A stretch of 14,972 nucleotides of DNA from Irineochytrium annulatum. Its lineage: Eukaryota > Chytridiomycota > Chytridiomycetes > Chytridiales > Chytridiaceae. Every line of letters starts with the position of its first letter. Within the stretch, counting starts at the first letter, position 1. The notes under the pieces were generated by a model. That model saw nothing but the letters and a program-made list of their open reading frames with translations, was not told the DNA's origin and did not search any database. A program made the position numbers and the translations under genes. The stretch is from contig JADGJL010000723.1 of NCBI GenBank assembly GCA_027600665.1, forward strand, positions 1-14,972, in the 5' to 3' direction. Below are positions 1 to 9,157 of this stretch, one piece after another.

Positions 1-346
1 ACCTCAGGCTACGGCAAACAATTGGACGCTACAAAACGAATTTTCAAAACCGCTCAGAACAGAATCAACCTCGACCGACTATATATGCATGCCCAATGTA
101 TTGATATCAAGAGTCCATATCTACACTCCCACATCTACACTATCGTATCAATCAGTAATCGAACTATCACGGGGCAATATCTAATTGCTCTACCTAACCT
201 ATGCGCTGAACCGGCGCTCGCCTTTATCTCCCACGCCTAATATCACTTATCGACCGCTCTTTGATTCTATTATCTCGTCGTCGCAGCCGTACCAGATGGC
301 AGGTTGGTATGTAAGGACGACAAGCACGCATAACAGCCCCGCGCCC
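1..346. other. Intergenic, no gene seen
   Basis: This stretch lies downstream of the permease stop codon and should hold its 3' untranslated region. Short open frames exist on the plus strand, but they are AT-rich, have no recognisable domain and do not show the GC-rich third codon positions of the real genes here. I see no clear polyadenylation signal, repeat or RNA gene. Confidence 0.6.
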
Positions 347-2978
347 TTAAACCTCCTCCACCAACAGCGGCTCAGTTTGCCCCATCAGGGCGCTCCCGAC
401 AACCTCCGACCGTGCCTTCACAGGCCCTATTTTCACCGTCTCCGCGACAACCTCGGTCGCCAGATGCTCCTGGTCGTCGTCGTGCGGATTGATATGTTTC
501 TGGATGTATTTTTCTGCGGGCACAGCGCAGCGTCAGCACGTGAAGTACTTTAGATCTTACCTTCTTCGCTCAAGACCAGGTCCGTGTTCCATGCCATGAC
601 AAAGAAAAAGGTCATGCCGACGATAAGCTTGACGGCGCAAATACATATTGCCAACCAGTGCTGGTAGCTCATCACGATGAGAAGGCATAGGGAGACAATG
701 ATGATGACTGACGTGAAGGCCACAGGCATTACAGTTAGATAACGCTAGAGATTAGTGGCACAACAGGAACTTACAAACAGCCGCCGCGGGCCCAAGCCTC
801 GACTTCCATGGCCGTTTCAAATTGGGAAACCGTTTCCAAAGGTACAAGTATGAGACGGCTGTAGCACCGTACATTATGAGCAGGTAAATACTTCCTAATT
901 CCAGCCTAAGTCCGGTTTTCACCGCCAAAGTTGCTGCCGCAACACTTGCGAGCCTACCTGAATTCGTGAGAACAGTGGCGATCTCGCCACCCTCATAAAA
1001 AGATGCGGCAGCTACGGCCAGTACAACTACGAAGCCGAACGTGGCGGCGGCCCAAGGAATGCGCTCTCTCTTGCCCGGGATTGAGGAGAGGGCCATAAAT
1101 GTAGGCATATAGCCGCCACGGGCGAGCTTAAGTTCGGGTGAGATGGATTTTTCATAAGCATGATAAAACTTACCGCAAACGCAAGTCTCGAGAACGCATA
1201 CGCATACGCTACGGTACTCGCCACATTCATCAAGTTCGCAGACACATTAAGAATCTTTGAGGTTGGGTTTAGCCTGGAGGATTACCTCAAACTCACCATG
1301 AACCAAGCCGACCCCTCCTCTATATTATAAATATATAATAACGGATCAATGTTGGGCCCAATGATGCTTTCTGTAAGCGTGTAAGTGCCAGGCGGCAGGA
1401 GCGGCAGCAGGACGATGTTGACGAAGTAAAAGGCGATCGTGAGTAAAACGATCGCCCCTAAAGCGCGTGGGCCCTCGCGAAGGAAGTCACGGCAGTCTTC
1501 GGCCATTAAGGGGATTATTTCGGTGCCTATTTTTTTTATCACGTGCATTAATGCAAGCTGTAGGGTACATGTCAAAAGCAGCTAATGTAACCTGAAAGAT
1601 CGTAAAGAACGCTTGGGAGGCCGTTTATGAGGGCCGCCAGCAAGGTCGTCGGGAAAAGGGCCGTCAGGATTGAGAAGGGCGGGATACCGTCTGTGGACGC
1701 CGAATCCCCGTTGGTGGAGTTAGTGGGCGCCCACGTGCCGTTCAAGGACGTCCCGTTGAACAACACCCCGTCTATTATCGTGCCGTTAGACGCCGTGCCG
1801 GTAAAGGCGGAGACGCCGAAGTAGTTTTCGTAAAAGTCGAGGACGGCCCATTGGTACGGGTCAACGTAGGGTAGTACGGCGACTAAGGCAACGAGCGAAA
1901 CCTGGCAATGCAAACCCATTACATTTTCGGTTAGGAATATTGGCCAACTTACAATAGTGCAGCTGGCCGTTAAGAAAACGAGGCTGTTAAAGAAGAGTTT
2001 CTGCGATATAAATAGGAGCGCCGCGAAGGCCGCGATGGTGAAGAGCGTCCACCATAGCGGCTGCATGTCAAAGCCTCCTAAGCTGACACTGCAAACGTAA
2101 ATTACCGGATTTGGTGACCAGGGGAAATATCTTACAGTCCAGCGAGGTAGGTTATCTCCGATGCACAGTACAATGTGTACTCTCCAAGCTCGCACTGGCC
2201 GACCAGATAGCCCCAATAAGGGCCGAAGGCTGCCCGCGTATATGTCGCGAGCCCACCTATAGTAAGATGCATGAGCTCCCGGCTGCCGCAGGTTGTAGAA
2301 TTCCTCTTACCCATGAATGGAAATGCCAGCATCAACTCATTCAAAATTGCTAGTTCAAAGGAATTATCGTCTTGTTAGCAAACGGCTGTGTTTTTTCACC
2401 TCCACATGTTAACACTCACTGCAGAAGCAAACGAAGTATGTGAACATGATAGCCCAGCACACGAGGTGGTATCCGTATCCGGTCGCTAGATCTACTTGCC
2501 ACCAACCGAGCACCCCACACGAGATGTTGCCAAAAACAATGGACACGATGTGGATGGCCCCAAGTGTCCCAACGTTGAGCTTGCGGCGCTCAAAGACTGT
2601 TGATAGCGGTTGCAGTGACCAAAAAAATTTGGAAGAGGAAAAAGGGGTGGTAGGAGAGTTGACTTACAGGCCGAGCCCTTCTCTGCGTACGTCACCTTGG
2701 CCACATTAATACTGTGACGAAATAGCAGGATTTTTTTTTTTTTTTTTTCGGTTAGTTCATGGCGGCAAAAGAAGCACTTACTCTGAGAGAGCCGATGCCC
2801 TCGACAAGCCCTCCTTTGACCAGCCGGTCATCAGCGACCTCGGCCGCCCGTGGCGATCAAGCGAGTCGGCGGCCCCCACCCCCGCCAACTCTGGCCTGCT
2901 GGCCGAGGCGGCCGTGGGCAGCGACCTGACGGAGACCGCCTCACCGATGGGGTTGCGGAGAGCGCGCTGGTCGGCCAT
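347..2978 (-). CDS. APC-superfamily permease, ethanolamine/amino-acid permease-like, 13 exons
   Basis: Multi-pass membrane transporter of the amino acid-polyamine-organocation superfamily, expected to import a small amine or amino acid with a cation. Exons, reading leftward: 2978-2782, 2711-2668, 2596-2420, 2349-2311, 2256-2136, 2088-1953, 1901-1592, 1526-1297, 1254-1174, 1126-958, 894-775, 707-561 and 513-347. All introns are GT-AG (42-71 bases) and every junction keeps frame, giving 645 residues. After a roughly 80-residue cytoplasmic N-terminus the first helix starts near residue 86. Family landmarks are FPFMGGLATYTRAAFGP (149-165), PLMAEDCRDF (347-356) and FSRLAFALARGGYMP (439-453), the last crossing a splice junction. 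A loop at about 270-305 carries four N-glycosylation sequons. The C-terminal 60 or so residues are hydrophilic. The resemblance to ethanolamine-permease-type members is from memory of the family, so the substrate is unproven. The exon 10/11 junction is the least certain, because that intron is itself open in frame. Confidence 0.88.
2712..2781 (-). other. Permease intron 1 with an 18-base homopolymer
   Basis: This 70-base intron starts GTAAGT, has a CTAAC branch-like site and ends CACAG. Between branch site and acceptor lies an unbroken run of 18 A on the coding strand (T at 2731-2748 on the plus strand), where a pyrimidine tract would be usual. Such a run is prone to length change and to sequencing error. 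Confidence 0.7.
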
Positions 2979-3325
2979 TCAGTTTCTGGGGATCATTCGA
3001 TGTTCACGATAAGTCGAAGGGCAACGAGGGATCTGCAGTGATTTGCAGTGACCGTTGCGCATGCAAGTGGAAACGTCCGAAAGGCTGGACTCGAATGATG
3101 AGGAAGAAATCAGAGCTATTCAGGAATCCTTTCAAAGCATTGTCCACCCTACACTAAATTCATGATTCAGTCGACCAGAAACGGCATAGTTGAATAATCG
3201 GTCAGAAAAGAGCAAGCGCTACCGTGATAGTTGCTATAAGTTAAGGCAGAAATATAAAATTGCCAAAAAAGAAAACGCAACTTCAACGAAAGTCAAAAAG
3301 CAGGAAAAATGGAAAAAATATTTAA
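2979..3325. other. Intergenic: permease promoter and 3' end of the coiled-coil gene
   Basis: Both flanking genes run on the minus strand, so this 347-base gap should hold the 3' untranslated region of the coiled-coil gene (right part, A-rich on the plus strand) and the promoter of the permease (left part). A short TGCAGTGA motif occurs twice near 3032-3050. No convincing gene is seen. A lysine-rich plus-strand open frame that starts at 3190 is explained by the A-rich base composition. Confidence 0.5.
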
Positions 3326-6121
3326 CTAAAACCATGTGCTTTTCACCGACGCCGGCGCCGATGTCGGAACCAGACTACTTGTCCTCCTGCTCCTCGACAA
3401 CTCCGCCTCCAAATCTGCGACCCTCTGGACGAGCTCCATGTTCTTCCCAATCAACCCATTCAATTCCTCATCCCTCCCAGTGTCCTTGGCGACAACCTCC
3501 ACCTCCTTCATCGCCGCATCCCCATTACTGACCGCTAATTCCTCCTTGACCCTCCTCAGATCCTCCCGGTGCGCCTCCCGCTCCTCCTCTAACTCCCTCT
3601 GCATCTCCTCCCTCGCCCACCCGATCTCGAGCCGCCGGTGTTCGACGGCCCGGTCCCTCTCCTCGGCCATAAGAGCCTCGTGCCGCTCGCGTTCCTTCGA
3701 CAGAGCCTCGGCCAGCTCAGCAGCGTGCGCGATGGCCGCGCGGCGCTCGGCGGCTTCCGCCAGCTTGGCGGCGGACGTACGCGCGGCCTCAAGGTCCTCC
3801 GTCAACTCCACGACGCGGCGTTGGAGGTACCGGTGGTCCTTGACTTCCACGGGTGACGCGGGCGCCACCGAAGACGTCTCAAGAGCCAACTGGGATGCGG
3901 CAAGCTCTGCCTTAACGGCCGCTAACTCCCTCTCCACCTCCTCCAGCCGTGCACGCGTCGAATCCCCGTCTCCCTTCGTACCCTCTGTCGGAGCAACCTC
4001 CATCGCAAGCGCTGTCCTCAAACTTTCCACCTCCGCTTTCCTGCTTTCCGCCTCCGCCTTGAGTTCCGCCACCTCCCTCTCTCTCGTCGCAAGCACGTCC
4101 ATCACCTCCCTCGCATGCGCCACGCGGGACTCCTCAATCGCTCTCGCTGTCGATTGCTCCAGCTGCAGCCTCACGGCCGCAGCCTCGGCCCGAGCCACTG
4201 CCACCGATTCTTCGGCGGCCAGACGCATTTTCTCCAACGCCCGCGCATGCTCGGCACGCAGCGAATCTATCTCAAGCGACCCGGCATCCTTAACCTCGCT
4301 CAGCATCTCAACCTCCTTCTTATTCCCCGCCTTGACCTCCTCCATTTCCCGCACATGCTTCTCCCGCTCCGCCTCCATCTGAAACCTCACCGCGGCCGCC
4401 TCCGCAACCGCAGCCGCCACAGAAGCCTCTGCCGTCATACGCGCCTTCACATTCGCACGCAAATGCTCCGCGCGGAGGTTATCCATCTCGATCGCACCGG
4501 CGTCTACCGCAGCCTTAGCGGCAGCGTGCGCGTCCGTCAGGGACGCCACCTCCCGTCCAAGCGTCTCACCGAGCGTCTTAACCTCCCGTTCATGCAACGC
4601 CTTCGCGTCCGAGATCTCGCTCGCATGCTTAGACCTCGCCTCTTCCAGCAGGAACCGTGTCATGGCGGCTTCCGCCCCGGCACCATCAACCTCCGCCCGG
4701 GCCTTCTGGAGGGCCGTTGCGTGCGAAACCTTCATCGCCTCCATCTCCGTCTTGAGCTTCGCGATAACACCCTCAAGCTCCGCCCGGACAGCGTCGGCCT
4801 CCGCCGAAGCCGTATCGACTGCGCTGGCTTGCTCAGCCCGTATCTCGGCCACCGTCGCCCGAAGCGCCGCCGCGTCGCTCCCGTGGCCCTCCGCCCGAGT
4901 CAGCGCCTCATGCAGCTTCGCCTGTAGGTCCGAAACCATCCTCGCGTGCTCGGCTTGAAGCGACGCCATCTCCGCCTGGTGCGTGGCTTGAATCTCCACG
5001 ACGCGTCCCTTCATCGCCTCCACCTCCGCCGCAGCCCCGTCGGCCTTCGCCTTCATCGCATCCAAATCCGCAATCGCAGCGTCCCCCCGCTCCACTGCGG
5101 CCTTCGCCAGCTCATTCGTCTCCGGTACAAGCTCGCGCCCCGCCATCCCCTCGCTCCCGACCGTCGTCAACCCCGCAACCTGCGCTTCTAGCTCCTTAAC
5201 CCTCGCCGCCAGCGCGTCCGCGCTCCTCGCAAGCGCAACGTTCGCCGACCGCGCGGAAGTCAGCGCGCTGTCGTCATCCCTGGGTGGTGATCGTCGCGGC
5301 GGCGGCATCGGGACACCGCTGGGCACAGGCGTGGTCGGGGCGGGCGTGAAATCGTCGTCCGGGAGCGTGGCCGTGGACGCCGTCGAAATGGACGCGGATG
5401 AGATCGTCGCCTTGAATACCGGCGCCGTCGGTTTCGCATCAGGGTTCTGGGAGCGGAGCAGGGCCGCGTTCGCGTCCTCCAGCTCCACGACGCGTGACTC
5501 CAAATATGCGAGCCGGACGCTCTGCCTCGCGTGATCCCTGATCTCCCCGACCCTCTTCTTCCTCTCCGCCGCCGTGCCGCCACCGCCGACCGCATCCAAA
5601 TCTCCCATAAGCACCTCCAACTCCTCCTCCAACAGTTTACACCTTTTACGACTCTCCTCGCCCTCCAACCGGGCTTTGATCAGCAGCTGCTCCGTTATGC
5701 CCCTTCGCTCACGATCGTTTACGCGCTCTTTCTCCCAGCTCTCGCTCGCTTTACCCCACTGCTCCCGCTCGGCGGCCCACGCGCGCTCCATCGCCGCCCG
5801 ATCACGGGCGGCGGCGTCTAAACGGGCCGTGAGGTCCGCGATGAGCTGCTGCTGCGCGACCTGCTGTGGATGTGGCACGACGGGGGGCACGAGGGACGAT
5901 GAGGATCGCTGGCGGGAAAATGGGTTCATTGAGGATCGCTTCTTCTTTTGCTTGGCTTGCGCGGCGGCGGGGTTGGTCGGGTCGGGCAGGAGGGAAGGGG
6001 AGAAGGTGACGGTTGAGGGGCCGTGGGAGGCGGAAGTTGTGAGCGGGATGGAGGGCTTGATGTAGTCAGCGGAGACGACGGAGCGGAGGGAGCGGATGGG
6101 TTGCAGGTCTTGGGGCGCCAT
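3326..6121 (-). CDS. Large coiled-coil protein, 931 aa, function unknown
   Basis: Uninterrupted open frame from the ATG at 6121 to TAG at 3326. Residues 1-90 are rich in Ser and Pro, with a basic patch KQKKKRS (57-63) that could be a nuclear signal. From about 90 to 910 the protein is almost all Ala, Glu, Arg, Lys and Leu in heptad-like spacing, so a long coiled coil is expected. It is broken by a Pro/Thr/Ser-rich linker (about 226-287) and by shorter breaks near 710-720 and 750-760. Residues 489-678 contain three diverged copies of one coiled-coil unit. The C-terminus is a short Ser-rich tail ending in STWF. There is no motor, membrane or enzyme motif. A structural or tethering role (cytoskeleton, spindle pole, Golgi or cell tip) is typical for such proteins, but nothing here selects one. 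The gene lacks introns, unlike the permease next to it. Confidence 0.9.
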   Translation of the reverse strand: MAPQDLQPIRSLRSVVSADYIKPSIPLTTSASHGPSTVTFSPSLLPDPTNPAAAQAKQKKKRSSMNPFSRQRSSSSLVPPVVPHPQQVAQQQLIADLTARLDAAARDRAAMERAWAAEREQWGKASESWEKERVNDRERRGITEQLLIKARLEGEESRKRCKLLEEELEVLMGDLDAVGGGGTAAERKKRVGEIRDHARQSVRLAYLESRVVELEDANAALLRSQNPDAKPTAPVFKATISSASISTASTATLPDDDFTPAPTTPVPSGVPMPPPRRSPPRDDDSALTSARSANVALARSADALAARVKELEAQVAGLTTVGSEGMAGRELVPETNELAKAAVERGDAAIADLDAMKAKADGAAAEVEAMKGRVVEIQATHQAEMASLQAEHARMVSDLQAKLHEALTRAEGHGSDAAALRATVAEIRAEQASAVDTASAEADAVRAELEGVIAKLKTEMEAMKVSHATALQKARAEVDGAGAEAAMTRFLLEEARSKHASEISDAKALHEREVKTLGETLGREVASLTDAHAAAKAAVDAGAIEMDNLRAEHLRANVKARMTAEASVAAAVAEAAAVRFQMEAEREKHVREMEEVKAGNKKEVEMLSEVKDAGSLEIDSLRAEHARALEKMRLAAEESVAVARAEAAAVRLQLEQSTARAIEESRVAHAREVMDVLATREREVAELKAEAESRKAEVESLRTALAMEVAPTEGTKGDGDSTRARLEEVERELAAVKAELAASQLALETSSVAPASPVEVKDHRYLQRRVVELTEDLEAARTSAAKLAEAAERRAAIAHAAELAEALSKERERHEALMAEERDRAVEHRRLEIGWAREEMQRELEEEREAHREDLRRVKEELAVSNGDAAMKEVEVVAKDTGRDEELNGLIGKNMELVQRVADLEAELSRSRRTSSLVPTSAPASVKSTWF
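4088..4657 (-). repeat. Three diverged internal repeats within the coiled-coil gene
   Basis: Protein residues 489-678 hold three related blocks. R489, R579 and R651 occupy the same position in each, so the offsets are 90 and then 72 residues. The best pair is residues 544-584 against 616-656, which share LRAEH, the EAAAVR core and many heptad residues at a constant 72-residue offset. A shorter LQAEHAR echo occurs near residue 388. The copies are recognisable in protein but have drifted in DNA. Confidence 0.7.
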
Positions 6122-6301
6122 CGGATTTGCGGAGGCGGTGGGGTGAACCCACGTCTCGGGCTGAAGGAAGAAGAGATGTTATATACATGAGCAGCGAGGC
6201 AGATGGCTTAGCATTAAAACGTAAGCTAAGAGGCGAAGCGGTACACCTAGCGTGCAATCGGTCCGCAGCTGTAGAACAGCATCATAGCAGTTAACTGATC
6301 A
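6122..6301. other. Intergenic: 5' region of the coiled-coil gene
   Basis: Short gap between two minus-strand genes. It should hold the promoter and leader of the coiled-coil gene and the 3' end of the small gene to its right. A minus-strand open frame at 6066-6257 overlaps the coiled-coil start out of frame; it could at most be an upstream open frame and looks like chance. Confidence 0.4.
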
Positions 6302-6756
6302 CTACAACAACGACCGCAAACCATACACTCTATCTCTTCCGCCGACATCTCTCGCTAAACACACCTCAACGTCCTTCTCCCTCGTCGTAACCCGATTCAA
6401 CACCGTCGGCCTGCTCTCAAACGAGAAGCTTGACGGCCTCCGTCCAGCCTCCTTCCCCAATCCAGCCAAATTGAGCCCTTGGGCCTGCACCGGCGTCCCG
6501 AACAGACTGGCGTGCTGCCGGGCCGGAGGCTGAGGAAACTCGGCCGACGAGGACACCAGCAGCGGCTCGGCCGGGCTGGGGAGAGATGGCGGGTTCAGAT
6601 CCGTAGGCGAGGCAACCAAGTCCTGCATCCTGAGTCGACGAGCACAGCGGTCGAGGAGCTCTGGTGGCAGGAGAGCAGACACAAAGTTTGACTGACGAAT
6701 GGAGAGGAAAAGCAAGAAACTAAGGATAATAAGGATATCACCGGTCGATAGAGCAT
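6302..6756 (-). CDS. Small hypothetical protein, probably two exons, about 134 aa
   Basis: The main exon (6691-6302, stop TAG) encodes a Pro/Ser/Leu-rich polypeptide with no domain I recognise. This frame has no ATG until residue M at 6628. A better model adds a 15-base first exon at 6756-6742 (ATG, MLYRP), then a 50-base intron (donor GTGATA, acceptor TCGTCAG) that joins in phase. The new protein begins with LLPPELLDRCARRLRMQDL, which looks like a short helix. The middle is disordered and Pro-rich, and the last 30 residues are rich in Arg and Val. There is no signal peptide or membrane segment. If the intron is wrong, the protein starts at 6628 and has 108 residues. The function is unknown and the gene itself is only probable. 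Confidence 0.5.
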
Positions 6757-7272
6757 TTCAACTGATTCCTCAACAGTTTGCGAGCTGTCCGCATGCAAAA
6801 CTTCGAGATTGCGAAGTATTTACGGCCCCCTCTTCCCTCCTGCACACCCCCTTGTTTTCTACAATGGAAGTCTTTAATGATGAAGAGAGTATTCGAACAA
6901 AGCAACCAAAAAAGTAGGGCTGCACATCTACCGCCTTCTCCTAAGTCCCTTCCCCGATAGCTATGAAGTATAAATACATATTACCTAAAAAGCTTCGCAT
7001 TATAGTCTACGTTCCTCTAATATCTTCTGCGCATAAAATCAGCTCTACCATACATAGATAACTATGCACGTTCTATCACTTACCCTCCAAAAATAAGATA
7101 GATGAGCAGGAGCGAAACAAGACAACCAAAGCAGGCAAGAGATATTAGATGCGACACGACTTTAAAAAGTACGACTCCAAGGTTATCCACCTTGGCATGC
7201 TCTAACACAGGCTTAAAATTCGCAGTGACTCCAGCAACGTTAAATCCACAGGTGATGATACTCCAATTAAGC
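6757..7272. other. Intergenic, AT-rich
   Basis: AT-rich stretch between two minus-strand genes, holding the promoter of the small gene on its left and the 3' end of the zinc-finger gene on its right. TATAAATA-like sequence occurs near 6969-6976. I see no exon with coding character, RNA gene or repeat. Confidence 0.5.
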
Positions 7273-8466
7273 TTAATCCTCCCGCATCGTCCTGCCTTCG
7301 CAATGCCCTCTTTCCTGATGCCTCTTCAGCGCGTCTGACCTGCTAAACCACTGCTGGCAACCTCCGCACCACGCCCTCCTCCTCGACGGCGGACCCTTCC
7401 TGGAGAGATCCTCAGTAATGTCCTCATGCCTCCTCCTCTTCTGCTTCTTCTTGGCCCTCGATAACGCACCATTCCTGGCCTCGCTGCTGTGGCAGCGCTT
7501 GCGGTTTTTGCTCGCCCGCTTCGACGAGGATGACTCGCGCGGGTCGTATTCTTGATCGTGGAGGTCCTCGGGGGCCTCGGGAGGTGACGGCGGCTCCTGT
7601 GAGTACTCGTGGGGCGAGTCCAGCCTACCGGGTGGAGTGGCGGGTTGACAGCCGCGTGGCGCGACGGTCGAGGCCGGTGACGCGGTGTGGGACGGCCGGT
7701 CGGGCAACTCTGGGTCCTCGGGGAAGAAAAGCGTGAAGGCGAACGTCAGCGGTGAATCGACCGGCAACGGCGCGTAAGGGCTCGGTGCCTCCAAATGCAC
7801 GATCGTGGACGGCGTGGGAGTGAAGACTTCCCCGTCGATCTCACCCATGTCTACGACGAACTCCGACGGGCGAACGCTGTGCGCATGCGGGTCGTCGACG
7901 GTGTGGATGCAGCTGAGCGGCACGAGCACGGGTGTTGGCTCGTTCACCTCGTCCTCCAGCTCTCGGCATCGGATGGCCAGGCGATGGATGCCGGCCTCAA
8001 ACTCCGCGGGCGTTATCGGGGTCGTCGGAGACACAGGCGGGTGCGAGAGGTCGATCTCGGCTGCCAGGAGGAGGGCAGTCGCGATTTCGAAGGAGCGCAT
8101 TCGTTCCTCCGAGCGCGGCTGATCCCACTCGGACAACCTCGCGGCGGCGTCACCGGCGGCGGGAAGTGACTCTTGGGTCGAAATCAGGTTCTGCGGGGAC
8201 GTCGGCGGGTCGATTGTGCCCACCTCGAGCTCGGAGGCGAATCGGGCCAGCGTGTTCCCGAGGTCTCCGGATCTTTCCTCCTCCGAGGGCTCGGAGGCGA
8301 AGAGACCGCCGGCATGATGGACCTCTTGCCAAGTCAGGAACGTCGGCATCGGCTGAGAGCGCGCGGTATGGTGTGGCCCGGTGAAGGAGGCGGCGAGCGA
8401 GGGCAGGGGGGCGGACACAGACTTCAGCGCCGCGGACAGACGAGTCCGACCTCCTTTGTCCAGCAT
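7273..8466 (-). CDS. Protein with a single C-terminal C2H2 zinc finger, putative regulator, 397 aa
   Basis: Single-exon frame from ATG at 8466 to TAA at 7273. One classical zinc finger lies at residues 367-388: CGGC, then QQWFSRSDALKRH, then a final His four residues on, which is C-x2-C-x12-H-x4-H. The FSRSDALKRH stretch is the usual recognition-helix core of fungal C2H2 regulators. Just before it are basic patches (KRASKNRKR and RAKKKQKRRR) that suit nuclear import. The rest, residues 1-310, is Pro/Ser/Glu-rich and probably disordered, which could serve as an activation or interaction region. Only nine residues follow the finger. A single finger usually binds DNA weakly, so dimerisation or help from the basic patch is likely. 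Sequence-specific DNA binding is inferred from the family; the targets are unknown. Confidence 0.82.
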   Translation of the reverse strand: MLDKGGRTRLSAALKSVSAPLPSLAASFTGPHHTARSQPMPTFLTWQEVHHAGGLFASEPSEEERSGDLGNTLARFASELEVGTIDPPTSPQNLISTQESLPAAGDAAARLSEWDQPRSEERMRSFEIATALLLAAEIDLSHPPVSPTTPITPAEFEAGIHRLAIRCRELEDEVNEPTPVLVPLSCIHTVDDPHAHSVRPSEFVVDMGEIDGEVFTPTPSTIVHLEAPSPYAPLPVDSPLTFAFTLFFPEDPELPDRPSHTASPASTVAPRGCQPATPPGRLDSPHEYSQEPPSPPEAPEDLHDQEYDPRESSSSKRASKNRKRCHSSEARNGALSRAKKKQKRRRHEDITEDLSRKGPPSRRRAWCGGCQQWFSRSDALKRHQERGHCEGRTMRED

Positions 8467-8468
8467 CA

Positions 8469-8494
8469 ATGATCCTTAATAATGAATCCTTAAT
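8469..8494. repeat. Short tandem direct repeat next to the zinc-finger start codon
   Basis: ATGATCCTTAAT (8469-8480) is followed after one base by ATGAATCCTTAAT (8482-8494). The two copies differ by one inserted A and sit 3-28 bases upstream of the zinc-finger ATG, so within its leader or core promoter. Confidence 0.55.
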
Positions 8495-8881
8495 TCATCA
8501 ATCATATACCCATTAAATAAAATAAACTGAAATAACATAGGTAAAATACTTATTACAGAGTAAAAATTTATTAAATTTTTTGAGAACGATCCTCATTGGC
8601 AACTTGAAGTGTTTCACGGCTCGGTGACGTCGGTATTCAACGTCGCCGCATATTTGAGCTGGTCGAACATAAGAAGATTTGAGTAACATTGCTTTGCATC
8701 GCCGCTACATCCTTTGATACTCGCAAATATGATGGCAATCTATCACAGCAATCATTAATAACGCAATAGCCCAGCATAACGGTCACGGTGTCCAACGCGG
8801 TCGAGGCTACGTCTCGTCCAGGCCGACAGCGCCGCTTGCGTCGTTAGACACGACTGCAATTAAGTGTTAGGCATACAGGCT

Positions 8882-8942
8882 GAGCACAAATAAGCGCTTA
8901 AACGATCAATCAAACCGAACACAAATCACCGCTTAAAAGATC
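8882..8942. repeat. Imperfect direct repeat, two copies 35 bases apart
   Basis: Copies at 8882-8907 and 8917-8942 match at 22 of 26 positions, sharing CACAAAT, CGCTTAAA and GATC. The first copy contains the perfect palindrome TAAGCGCTTA (8891-8900), which the second copy breaks. They lie about 420 bases upstream of the zinc-finger gene. They could be paired binding sites for a regulator, or simply a local duplication. Confidence 0.6.
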
Positions 8943-9157
8943 CACCCGCGAAGTGCCGGTGTAAAGCCAAGATCTTCATGATATAGTGGTGGGCTAGCAC
9001 CAAAGTCCAACTCCTCCCTCCACATTGCCGGCCCAAAAGAAGTTCATCAAGCCCCCCCCCAAAAAAAGAGAAGGGTAAACACACGATTTATTCTCTATGT
9101 AAAAACCCACCGAGGGCCAATCCACGCCTGGGCAGCATCGCGAGTCCCCTCTCGCCA

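Larger units (their letters stand above)
8467..9157. other. Intergenic: promoter of the zinc-finger gene
   Basis: A 691-base gap without a convincing gene. Its left 120 bases are very AT-rich and lie directly upstream of the zinc-finger start codon. Further right are a pair of 26-base imperfect direct repeats (8882-8942) and, near 9052-9067, a run of nine C followed by seven A, in the expected 3' region of the membrane-protein gene. Confidence 0.6.

Noticed and set aside
3190..3531. Lys-rich plus-strand open frame
   Set aside because: The lysine-rich first half comes from an A-rich intergenic stretch and the second half is antisense to the coiled-coil C-terminus.
3336..4382. Long plus-strand open frame (348 codons) opposite the coiled-coil gene
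   Set aside because: It is the mirror of a GC-rich, Ala/Glu/Arg-heavy coding strand, which leaves few stops on the other strand. Its translation is a monotonous Ser/Ala/Arg mix without a domain.
4115..4927. Another plus-strand open frame (270 codons) opposite the coiled-coil gene
   Set aside because: Same cause; the His/Leu/Arg-rich translation is typical of an antisense shadow.
6066..6257. Minus-strand frame overlapping the start of the coiled-coil gene
   Set aside because: Out of frame with the main gene and without recognisable content; at most an upstream open frame.
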